NCBI GenBank assembly: GCA_030837265.1
Contig: JAUPKV010000245.1
Location: 1-5,058, forward strand
From: Methanobacteriota archaeon
GTDB lineage: Archaea; Halobacteriota; Methanosarcinia; Methanosarcinales; Methanosarcinaceae
Length of the DNA: 5,058 nucleotides
Reading direction: 5' to 3'
Below are positions 1 to 4,990 of this stretch, one piece after another (positions within the stretch are counted from its first letter, which is position 1; each line of letters starts with the position of its first letter). The notes below the pieces were generated by a model that saw only the letters and a program-made list of their open reading frames with translations, was not told the DNA's origin and did no database searches. Position numbers and translations under genes: made by a program.

Positions 1-28
1 AGCTAGCTTCCATATATTATTTAATGAG

Positions 29-82
29 CAGGTGACGTGGTGCCGGTCCTGGCACTTGTATAAGAGACGGTCATTGCACCTG
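29..82. other. Nested hairpin upstream of the first gene
   Basis: A perfect 5-bp stem, GTGCC at 40-44 with GGCAC at 51-55 and a 6-nt loop, is enclosed by CAGGTG at 29-34 and CACCTG at 77-82. A T-rich stretch follows from 83. This could be the 3' end or terminator of a gene lying to the left of the window, but no such gene is visible. No tRNA fold fits. Confidence 0.3.
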
Positions 83-160
83 TTTTAATATTTGTAAAAT
101 TGTTTTTAGAAATTCTCGTTTTAAGTGGATAAGTATACAAATAAAAAAGTTAAAATGTAT

Positions 161-168
161 TTTATATT
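161..168 (+). promoter_or_regulatory. Probable TATA box of the secreted-protein gene
   Basis: TTTATATT, preceded by an A-rich stretch (about 141-155) that could serve as the BRE. An archaeal start site about 25 nt downstream would fall near 190, giving a leader of roughly 70 nt before the ATG at 263. The position is plausible, but AT-rich sequence makes single TATA matches weak evidence. Confidence 0.4.
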
Positions 169-262
169 CTGCCAGCGTCTTATGTGAAGAACTTATGTAG
201 TTGAGCTATGAAGCCAGTAGCACAAAAAATCAAACTTAACTCCCTACTCTGGAAGCGGTACC

Positions 263-1048
263 ATGAGAAATATTACTAAATATGGAATTTTTTTGGTTGG
301 GATTATTTCTTTACTGATATTAAATGTTTCAGCGCTCTCCAATCCTTCAAACGGTAGCATCAAACTCGAAAACAATGGAGAGGAACCTATCAGCATTGAT
401 ATGAATATAGATTTTATACCATACACCCATGAGGAGTTAAGAGACTACTCAGACACGATTGTAATAGGTACAGTTAAAGAAATACTTCCACCCAAATGGA
501 ATACCATAGACGGAAAACAACCGGATAAAGAAATTACTGACCTCAGCCACGAAAACATCATTTATACTGATATCGTTGTAAGTGTTGATGAATACCTCAA
601 AAATCAATCATCGTCCAAAGAGGTTATTGTGAGAATTACTGGTGGAACAATTGGAAGGGTTGGCATGTCTACGGACGCTGATCCAAGCTTCAAAATTGGT
701 GAAAAGGTTTTGATCTATCTGAGTAAGGATGATAATCCGTATACAAAGGATTTTGGTCCTGAACATTTCATAGTTACGGATTTTCACCGGGGCAAGTATA
801 CATTAACTGATGATAGAAAAGTTATAACACCTGATGAAACTACTACTCTGGATGAGTTGCTGAGTACAATTAATCAAACCGCTAACAAGACAAACGATAC
901 AGAAATGTCAGATAATACAGGAACAGCAGGTCAGCAGGAAGGAAATTCCAATTCTACCCCGGAATCAAAAAGCGCTCCTTTCATAAGCTCTTTCTGGGCG
1001 CTTGCAGCAGTGTTTGGAACATTCATGTATGTGAAAAAGACTAAGTAA
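263..1048 (+). CDS. Uncharacterised secreted protein with C-terminal membrane anchor
   Basis: 261 residues, function unknown. Residues 1-26 form a signal peptide: charged MRNITK, a hydrophobic stretch from about 8 to 20, then a small-residue exit near A24-L25-S26. Residues about 55-200 form one soluble, beta-rich domain. It opens with HEELRDYSDTIVIGTV, continues with IIYTDIVVSVDEYLKN and a GG turn at 127-128, and ends near HRGKYTL. Secreted proteins with this 'is a source of risk, VxG' pattern occur in bacteria and archaea but I cannot name a function. Residues 205-236 are a Ser/Thr/Asn/Gln-rich linker. Residues 237-261 are a hydrophobic helix ending in KKTK, led by SAPF, which resembles archaeal PGF-CTERM-type anchors but lacks the exact PGF. 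The ribosome binding site (GGAAGCGG at 251-258) is weak. No operon partner is seen; the gene ends about 700 nt before the next one. Confidence 0.85.
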   Translation: MRNITKYGIFLVGIISLLILNVSALSNPSNGSIKLENNGEEPISIDMNIDFIPYTHEELRDYSDTIVIGTVKEILPPKWNTIDGKQPDKEITDLSHENIIYTDIVVSVDEYLKNQSSSKEVIVRITGGTIGRVGMSTDADPSFKIGEKVLIYLSKDDNPYTKDFGPEHFIVTDFHRGKYTLTDDRKVITPDETTTLDELLSTINQTANKTNDTEMSDNTGTAGQQEGNSNSTPESKSAPFISSFWALAAVFGTFMYVKKTK

Positions 1049-1153
1049 TAAATTGCGAATCTTCCGCATATAATATAGAGTAGTTGATGTTTTCATGATA
1101 TTGAGTTTTCAGCTTACAAATGATTGCGTTTTTTCTGTTCCTTATTTCCCTTA

Positions 1154-1172
1154 CTAACTTCTCTGAAGTTAG
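1154..1172. repeat. Perfect 8-bp hairpin
   Basis: CTAACTTC at 1154-1161 pairs exactly with GAAGTTAG at 1165-1172 around a 3-nt loop. A run of six T lies before it (1129-1134), not after, so it is not a standard intrinsic terminator for the upstream gene. It may stabilise the 3' end of that transcript. Confidence 0.4.
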
Positions 1173-1356
1173 GTGTAAAAAGGAATCTTGAAAATGATAA
1201 TCATATGATCTCAGGTATTCCACCTGAAAAAAGAAGTTTATTTCTCTGGATAAAACCTCAGGAGAAATAGAAGTCACATATCCAGATCTTAGTATCCAAT
1301 TTAATTGATTTATCTGTTTTTATGTAATTGATTTGTTCAAATAATTTCTATTGTAG

Positions 1357-1390
1357 CGTAAATATGTTCAGCTGTTTTATAAAATTTACG
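1357..1390. repeat. Inverted repeat just upstream of a TATA box
   Basis: CGTAAAT at 1357-1363 is the reverse complement of ATTTACG at 1384-1390. The right arm ends 15 nt before the TATA box at 1405, a position suited to a regulator binding site. A chance repeat in AT-rich DNA is equally possible. Confidence 0.3.
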
Positions 1391-1404
1391 ATGTTGCAAA
1401 GTAT

Positions 1405-1412
1405 TTTATATA
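1405..1412 (+). promoter_or_regulatory. Distal TATA box upstream of the paralogue array
   Basis: TTTATATA, an exact archaeal consensus, with purine-rich GCAAAG just upstream as a possible BRE. The expected start site is near 1436. No ORF with a normal start follows closely, so it would drive either a non-coding transcript or a leader of about 315 nt for the array. Confidence 0.45.
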
Positions 1413-1502
1413 GGGACACATATCTTAATTCTATCACCTGAAAAAAACACTTGAAATCGTCTACTGTAAGGCAATTTCCAAAAGAATGGTGAGAGAGTTA
1501 GC

Positions 1503-1640
1503 AACCTCCCAATAAACATCAAAATCTCTTCATATCCTGTACAAATGTGCTATTTCATGAAAAATGCCATTTTCATTATTAACTCAATATCAGGAAAAGC
1601 AATACAAAATATTTAAAATAGTAAATATTTGAGGGAGGTT
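1503..1640 (+). other. Possible structured leader or small RNA
   Basis: AACCTCCC at 1503-1510 is exactly complementary to GGGAGGTT at 1633-1640. The pairing extends by four more bases (AATA with TATT) across a 3-nt bulge. The right arm looks like a strong Shine-Dalgarno sequence but has no start codon at normal distance: the nearest ATG (1665) lies about 25 nt downstream and opens only 12 codons. The region lies downstream of the TATA box at 1405. The evidence is only this complementarity. Confidence 0.25.
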
Positions 1641-1694
1641 AAACTGAATTATAGATTTACAAAAATGAAAAAGGGAATAACACGAAATAAAATA

Positions 1695-1702
1695 TTTATA
1701 TA
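1695..1702 (+). promoter_or_regulatory. Proximal promoter of the paralogue array
   Basis: TTTATATA with the purine-rich CGAAATAAAA upstream as candidate BRE. The expected start site is near 1725, leaving a leader of under 30 nt that carries the ribosome binding site of the first paralogue. This is the best promoter in the window by sequence and spacing. Confidence 0.6.
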
Positions 1703-1752
1703 GTTCTCTTGAAACTCAAAACGTTATCCAATTTAAATGTGTGGTGAAAATA

Positions 1753-2028
1753 ATGATGCTAAATGTAGTAGTTTTGTATCTCGAAGATTGGCAAAAAAGA
1801 ATGATAAAGGATTTCCTGGGAGTGGAATGTGATAGATGGGATATACCAATAGAAGAGGCAGATAATCTTCTGTATAGATCTCCTTTTCCTGAATCTGAGT
1901 CTAAAAAAATGTATCTTACGGACTGGCAAATGAGAGAATTGAGAGATGAAGCAGGAACAACATGTGATTTTATAGAACTCCGAAAAGATATTAAACTCAT
2001 GCACAGGTACGGGGTGCCTCCCAAATAA
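1753..2028 (+). CDS. Tandem paralogue 1: putative substrate of the radical SAM enzyme
   Basis: 91 residues, family not recognised. I place the start at the ATG at 1753 because GGTGA at 1743-1747 is a good ribosome binding site five nt upstream, and this start aligns with the other paralogues. A GTG at 1741 would add four residues but consume that site. The protein is two copies of one unit. Copy a has YLEDWQ (residues 9-14) and C26-D27; copy b has YLTDWQ (54-59) and C71-D72. In both, Cys is 13 residues after Trp. The Cys are followed at +4 by D30 and E75. The likely fold is strand-helix-strand twice. The C-terminus is RYGVPPK, with Tyr at position -6. There is no signal peptide, transmembrane segment or Gly-Gly leader site. 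The role as substrate of the downstream SPASM enzyme is inferred from layout and conserved Cys; a stand-alone small protein is the alternative. Confidence 0.8.
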   Translation: MMLNVVVLYLEDWQKRMIKDFLGVECDRWDIPIEEADNLLYRSPFPESESKKMYLTDWQMRELRDEAGTTCDFIELRKDIKLMHRYGVPPK

Positions 2029-2191
2029 ATGTGAAATCATTTGATTCGGTTAAGATACGATCGATAAGAAGTGTGTTATTTTTCGTTGCTGTTTCTGTAA
2101 ACCTATAAATGTAAATCGAGATGGATAGATGATTGCAGCAGTCATTTTAAGGTTAACAGATTCCTTAATCGAATACAAATGAATGTGAAAT
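2022..2191. mobile_element. Possible 154-bp insertion between paralogues 1 and 2
   Basis: A direct repeat, CAAATAAATGTGAAAT at 2022-2037 and CAAATGAATGTGAAAT at 2176-2191 (15 of 16 identical), bounds the segment. Just inside are imperfect inverted ends: CATTTGATTCGGTTAAG at 2038-2054 against the reverse complement of 2164-2181, differing by one base and one gap. Removing the 154 nt between repeat copies leaves a 47-nt spacer between paralogues 1 and 2, matching the 46 and 43 nt of the other two spacers. This suggests a small non-autonomous element inserted into the array. It carries no ORF. It contains CCTATAAATG near 2102-2110, a weak TATA-like site that could give the later paralogues their own promoter. 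Confidence 0.5.
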
Positions 2192-2197
2192 AAATCA

Positions 2198-2232
2198 TGA
2201 TATCGACTAAACATTTGGAGTGGTAATAAATG
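2198..2232 (+). repeat. Duplicated leader before paralogue 2
   Basis: The 35 nt ending in the ATG at 2230 match the 35 nt ending in the ATG of paralogue 3 (2523-2557) at 31 positions with no gap. The shared block begins TGATATCGAC and includes GGAGTG, the ribosome binding site. The duplicated unit therefore included the leader as well as the coding sequence. Paralogues 1 and 4 lack this leader. Confidence 0.7.
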
Positions 2233-2508
2233 CTAGTTGATGGCAAAAATGTAGTAATTTTATATCTCGAAAATTGGCAAAGAAGAATGATAAAGGACTT
2301 CTTGGGAGTGGAATGTGATATATGGGAATTTCCAGTAGAGGAAGCAGATAATATGAAGTATGGGTCTCCTTTTCCTTCCTCAAAATTTAAAAGAATGTAT
2401 CTCACTGGTTGGCAAATGAGAGAACTGAGAGACGAAGCAGGTATAACATGTGATTTTGTAGAACTCACAAAAGAAATCATTCCAAAGTACCGTGTGTCTC
2501 CCAAATAA
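2230..2508 (+). CDS. Tandem paralogue 2: putative substrate of the radical SAM enzyme
   Basis: 92 residues, same family as its neighbours. The ATG is preceded by GGAGTGG (2218-2224) at good spacing. Copy a of the internal repeat has YLENWQ (12-17) and C29-D30, with E33 at +4. Copy b has YLTGWQ (57-62), the only copy with Gly instead of Asp/Asn before Trp, and C74-D75, with E78 at +4. The loop between copies contains YGSPFPSS (44-51), like paralogue 1. The C-terminus KYRVSPK keeps Tyr at -6 but has Arg where the others have Gly. The first half is closest in DNA to paralogue 4, both carrying WQRR. Spacing to paralogue 3 is 46 nt, which suggests co-transcription. Function is unproven. Confidence 0.85.
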   Translation: MLVDGKNVVILYLENWQRRMIKDFLGVECDIWEFPVEEADNMKYGSPFPSSKFKRMYLTGWQMRELRDEAGITCDFVELTKEIIPKYRVSPK

Positions 2509-2522
2509 TCTAAAATGAATTC

Positions 2523-2557
2523 TGATATCGACAAAACATTAGGAGTGACAATAAATG
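2523..2557 (+). repeat. Duplicated leader before paralogue 3
   Basis: Second copy of the 35-nt leader block seen at 2198-2232. It includes AGGAGTGA (2541-2548), the strongest ribosome binding site of the four paralogues, and ends in the start codon at 2555. Confidence 0.7.
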
Positions 2558-2860
2558 TTAATCGATGATAAAAATGTAGTAATTTTGTATCTTGAAGATT
2601 GGCAAAAAAGAATGATAAAGGATTTCTTAGGAGCGGATTGTGATTACTGGGAAGTGCCAATAGAAGGACAAAGAGAATCAGAAGCATTTATACCGATAAA
2701 TCTGTATGCAGTTGTTACTCATAAACTAACAGAGTATAAAAAAATGTATCTTACAGACTGGCAAATGAGGGAATTAAGAGATGAAGCAGGAATTACATGT
2801 GATTTTGTAGAGCTGGAAAAAGAAAGTCCCTTTGTGAAATATGGAATTTCTACAAAATAA
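2555..2860 (+). CDS. Tandem paralogue 3: putative substrate of the radical SAM enzyme
   Basis: 101 residues, same family. Copy a has YLEDWQ (12-17), C29-D30 and E33 at +4; copy b has YLTDWQ (65-70), C82-D83 and E86 at +4. The linker between copies is longer and different from the others (about residues 37-62, with FIPINLYAVVTHKL), so the linker length is free while the two units are fixed. The C-terminus is VKYGISTK, with Tyr at -6 and Thr replacing the usual Pro. The first half is closest in DNA to paralogue 1 (both WQKR), not to its neighbour. Gaps of 46 nt before and 43 nt after fit an operon. Confidence 0.85.
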   Translation: MLIDDKNVVILYLEDWQKRMIKDFLGADCDYWEVPIEGQRESEAFIPINLYAVVTHKLTEYKKMYLTDWQMRELRDEAGITCDFVELEKESPFVKYGISTK

Positions 2861-2903
2861 AAATAAACCAACTAAAATAAGCAAAGAATCTGGGTTGATA
2901 TGA

Positions 2904-3221
2904 TTGATACGTGATGGCAAAAATGTAGTAATTTTATATCTCACGAATTGGCAAAGAAGAGTGATAAAGGACTTCTTGGGGATGGAATGTGATAGATGGG
3001 AAGTGCCAATAGAAAAAGCAAAAAGAATGAGATATGGTTTTCTTGCTGATCACCCAGTAGAGTATAAAAGAATGTATCTTACAGACTGGCAAATGAGAGA
3101 ATTAAGAGATGAAGCAGGAGTAACATGCGATTTTGTAGAACTAAAAAATGAATCTAGTGCTTTTTGCGGAGTAGTACCTCTGTATGGGATAATACCACCT
3201 TATGGAGTATTACCTGAATAA
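2904..3221 (+). CDS. Tandem paralogue 4 with tripled C-terminal hexapeptide, TTG start
   Basis: 105 residues, the longest member. The start is TTG at 2904: it aligns codon for codon with the ATG of paralogue 2, and an in-frame TGA lies directly before it. GGGTTGAT (2892-2899) is a modest ribosome binding site. An ATG at 2900 is out of frame and reads only four codons. Copy a has YLTNWQ (12-17), C29-D30 and E33; copy b has YLTDWQ (58-63), C75-D76 and E79. The tail is three hexapeptides, CGVVPL (88-93), YGIIPP (94-99) and YGVLPE (100-105), where the other paralogues have one. Cys88 is a third cysteine found only here. This is the last paralogue before the enzyme gene, 142 nt downstream. If the C-terminus is the modified or released part, this member would yield the longest product. 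Confidence 0.8.
   Translation: MIRDGKNVVILYLTNWQRRVIKDFLGMECDRWEVPIEKAKRMRYGFLADHPVEYKRMYLTDWQMRELRDEAGVTCDFVELKNESSAFCGVVPLYGIIPPYGVLPE
3165..3218 (+). repeat. Three tandem 18-nt coding repeats
   Basis: Units at 3165-3182, 3183-3200 and 3201-3218 each encode a hexapeptide of the form [C/Y]-G-[V/I]-x-P-x, directly before the stop codon. The DNA units are diverged at third positions while the peptide pattern holds, which suggests selection on the protein. Confidence 0.75.
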
Positions 3222-3250
3222 TAAATATTTTGGACTGAGGAAAAACGCCT

Positions 3251-3281
3251 ATGAGGACTCCATCCTCAAACCTCATTTTTT
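3251..3281 (+). terminator. Terminator-like hairpin between paralogue 4 and the enzyme gene
   Basis: ATGAGG at 3251-3256 pairs with CCTCAT at 3271-3276, running straight into six T (3276-3281). A competing hairpin, TGAGGA 3252-3257 with TCCTCA 3263-3268, uses the same left arm and would release the T-proximal stem. A partial stop here would give more substrate than enzyme mRNA, common in peptide-modification loci. Archaeal termination depends mainly on T-runs, so the hairpin role is inferred. Confidence 0.5.
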
Positions 3282-3340
3282 GATAAATTGATGAAGCATA
3301 TTGAAGACTCAAATTCATTACACAATCTTTGATCGGATTG

Positions 3341-3363
3341 CCATATAATATGGGGTAATACAG
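3341..3363 (+). promoter_or_regulatory. Palindrome overlapping the enzyme gene's ribosome binding site
   Basis: CCATATAATATGG (3341-3353) is a perfect 13-nt palindrome around a central A. Its right arm overlaps GGGG at 3352-3355, the ribosome binding site eight nt before the ATG at 3364. It is too close to the start codon to be a normal TATA box. It could be a regulator site or an RNA hairpin limiting translation. Confidence 0.35.
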
Positions 3364-4404
3364 ATGAATGCAAGTAAATACATGCCTGAATTCTGCGTTT
3401 GGGAGCTTACACTGAAATGCAATATGAAATGCAAACACTGTGGTTCTATGGCAGGCAAAGCAAGAGAAAACGAACTCACTGTTGATGAATGTCTTGATGT
3501 AGCCGAACAACTGGTAAATCTCGGGTGCAAGCAGACAACTTTTATTGGAGGAGAAATTTTTCTGTACAGAGGATGGGAAAATATAGCCAGAAAGTTATCT
3601 GATAGTGGTCTTGACGTTAATCTTATTACCAATGGTTTTTTGCTGGGGGATGAACAAATTGCCCAGATTAAATATGCAAGATTAGCAAATGTGGGAATTT
3701 CTCTGGACGGAATGGAAGAAAATCATAATAATATGAGAAACGTAAGTAATTCTTTTGAAAAAGTAATGAAAGCCTTTGATACACTTAACAAAGAAGAAAT
3801 CCCTCTGGCTGTTGTAACCAGTCTTGTTGATAGCAACTTTGAAGATTTATGGCCAATGTATGATCTACTTGTGGAGAGAGGTGTAAAGATCTGGCAGATT
3901 CAAATCGTTACTCCAATGGGGAACATGGCCGACAAAAAGGATGTTCTTCTGAACCCTGCAAAGGTGCCCATGATTACCAAGTTTATTCGAGAAAAGCGTA
4001 ATGAACAAAAGATAAGGATCTATGCAGGAGATGACATCGGATATTTCGATGAAAACGAATTATATTTAAGAAACAGGCCTGGGACGATCTGTGCATGGTC
4101 AGGATGTCAGGCGGGCTTGAGAGTTGTTGGAATAGATAGTATAGGTAATATTAAGGGTTGCGAATCCCTCTATTCGGATGAATTTATTGAAGGCAATTTG
4201 CGTAAAGAGTCCTTATCCGAAATCTGGTTTAAAGAGGGAAACTTTGCTTATAACAGAACCTTTGATATTAGTATGTTGACAGGCAGTTGTAAAGATTGCG
4301 ATAAAGGAGCCATTTGTAGGGGTGGATGCAGAGGAGCATGTTATTTCACAACAGATTCCAAGTTTGAGAACCCTTATTGCTGTTATCCTGGAAAAACAAT
4401 GTGA
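3364..4404 (+). CDS. Radical SAM/SPASM enzyme, putative peptide or protein maturase
   Basis: 346 residues, cytoplasmic. The radical SAM core begins almost at the N-terminus: C19-x3-C23-x2-C26 binds the 4Fe-4S cluster that cleaves S-adenosylmethionine. Further core motifs are GGE (62-64), ITNG (88-91) and SLDG (113-116). The C-terminal SPASM domain is complete: C248-X12-G261-X4-C266, then C309-X2-C312-X5-C318-X3-C322, then C339 or C340, enough for two auxiliary clusters. C243, C326 and the second of C339/C340 are extra. SPASM enzymes commonly modify ribosomal peptides (thioether, C-C or other crosslinks), but some act on heme or enzymes, so the reaction is open. No RiPP recognition element precedes the core. 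The start at 3364 is chosen for GGGG upstream; M7 is the alternative. The four paralogues upstream on the same strand are the obvious candidate substrates. Confidence 0.92.
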   Translation: MNASKYMPEFCVWELTLKCNMKCKHCGSMAGKARENELTVDECLDVAEQLVNLGCKQTTFIGGEIFLYRGWENIARKLSDSGLDVNLITNGFLLGDEQIAQIKYARLANVGISLDGMEENHNNMRNVSNSFEKVMKAFDTLNKEEIPLAVVTSLVDSNFEDLWPMYDLLVERGVKIWQIQIVTPMGNMADKKDVLLNPAKVPMITKFIREKRNEQKIRIYAGDDIGYFDENELYLRNRPGTICAWSGCQAGLRVVGIDSIGNIKGCESLYSDEFIEGNLRKESLSEIWFKEGNFAYNRTFDISMLTGSCKDCDKGAICRGGCRGACYFTTDSKFENPYCCYPGKTM

Positions 4405-4510
4405 AAATGAAGATTTGGCTTTGTAGAATTCCTCCGAAATAACTAATCCCTAATAATTTGAACTGAATGGCATGACATCTTTTTACGTATTTGTTTTCAG
4501 CCTCTTGAAG
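4405..4510. other. Spacer after the enzyme gene, T-rich
   Basis: No gene is seen. CTTTTTACG at about 4479-4487 and TTTGTTTT at about 4490-4497 are T-rich runs that could end the enzyme transcript. Read on the minus strand this stretch does not continue the NACHT homology found further right. Confidence 0.35.
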
Positions 4511-4618
4511 CTAGTGCTTCGATTCCAAAATAAATTCCTTATTAAAGGGGAAATTCAGGATCAGTAAATAGATTCAATAGTCAAGTTTTGTGGACATACT
4601 TCGGAATCGCAGTACTAG
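4511..4618. mobile_element. MITE-like element, copy A (complete)
   Basis: 108 bp with inverted ends: CTAGTGCTTCGATTCC from 4511, and on the minus strand CTAGTACTGCGATTCC from 4618. The ends match at 18 of 22 positions. It encodes nothing. CTAG is present at both ends, either as the terminus or as a 4-bp target duplication. A related copy starts at 4963. The CTAG at 4615-4618 marks the exact point where the NACHT gene homology stops, so this element interrupts or truncates that gene. A local hairpin (GAAGC 4507-4511 with GCTTC 4516-4520) spans the left border. No transposase is in the window, so it would be non-autonomous. Confidence 0.6.
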
Positions 4619-4990
4619 TACAGGTTTTCTTGCCATCGCTACCAAATTTTCTTTATTTAATACACGCTCTGCAATGACAGCTCCTTGTTCATGTCCTTTT
4701 TTCTTAATTATAACTTGACGTATTTGGTCGTCGGTTAATTGTTTTAAGTAGAGTACCTCAAATTTTGGAGGAGCCAAAACTAAGGTACTTCTTCCGAATT
4801 CTTTTCCACCAAATATTTTCTCAGATTCTTCAGCCCATCTAAAGTATTCATTTCGACTTGTGAGTATTACTTTACTATTCTCTTCAACTAATTTAGCCAG
4901 TTCCCAAAAATTATCGACAACTGTTTGATAATCTACTTGGCGCGCCATTTCATCGAAACCATCTAGTGCACCGATTCCAAAACGAATCCA
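4574..4990 (-). pseudogene. NACHT/STAND NTPase gene fragment
   Basis: An open frame of 138 codons with a possible ATG at 4946-4948, closed upstream by a stop at 4991-4993. The real homology runs from about 4966 to 4615. It contains ALDGFDEMA, a Walker B motif of NACHT/STAND ATPases, partly upstream of the ATG, then VILTSRNEYFRWAEE, the sensor strand, then LYLKQLTDDQIRQVI and NLVAMARKPVLV of the following helical region. Intact relatives are much longer, with a P-loop before and usually repeats after. Both are missing here. The odd ends (WIRFGIG before, LRFRSMSTKLDY after) are translated from the two flanking element copies. Intact proteins of this type are signalling or defence ATPases. This piece has no P-loop and should be inactive. 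The rest of the N-terminal part may lie beyond the right edge. Confidence 0.7.

Larger units (their letters stand above)
1049..1752. other. Long AT-rich region without a convincing gene
   Basis: About 700 bases separate the secreted-protein gene from the paralogue array. I see no ORF here with credible start, length and composition. The region holds a hairpin (1154-1172), an inverted repeat (1357-1390), two good TATA boxes (1405-1412 and 1695-1702) and a long-range complementary pair (1503-1510 with 1633-1640). A minus-strand frame of 78 codons (1041-1277) starts with GTG and overlaps the end of the upstream gene; nothing supports it. Short fragments around 1438-1515 read plausibly in two frames but have no ATG start, so they could be decayed coding sequence or chance. 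Confidence 0.6.

Noticed and set aside
1041..1277. Minus-strand frame of 78 codons with GTG start
   Set aside because: It overlaps the end of the secreted-protein gene tail to tail, contains a perfect hairpin, has no clear ribosome binding site and matches no family I know. It is not excluded as a small hypothetical gene.
1438..1515. Short frames reading like decayed coding sequence (ending MVRELATSQ, or QFPKEW in another frame)
   Set aside because: There is no ATG at a sensible place, they are too short, and no family can be recognised.
1665..1703. 12-codon frame after the GGGAGGTT motif
   Set aside because: The ATG lies too far from the Shine-Dalgarno-like motif, and the frame runs through the proximal TATA box.
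1741..1752. GTG start for paralogue 1
   Set aside because: The GTGGTGA stretch is better explained as the ribosome binding site of the ATG at 1753, which aligns with the other paralogues.
1716..2040. Two minus-strand frames of 102 and 93 codons
   Set aside because: Both are antisense to paralogue 1 and show the same mirrored repeats; neither has a promoter or ribosome binding site.
2142..2687. Minus-strand open frame of 181 codons
   Set aside because: It is antisense to paralogues 2 and 3. Its repeated phrases mirror the duplicated coding strand, and the plus strand has the ribosome binding sites.
1753..3221. Regular repetition suggesting a CRISPR array
   Set aside because: The repeated units are whole coding genes of about 300 bp with open frames, not short repeats with spacers.
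3154..3632. Minus-strand frames of 118 and 104 codons
   Set aside because: They are antisense to the start of the radical SAM gene and the end of paralogue 4, with no recognisable domain.
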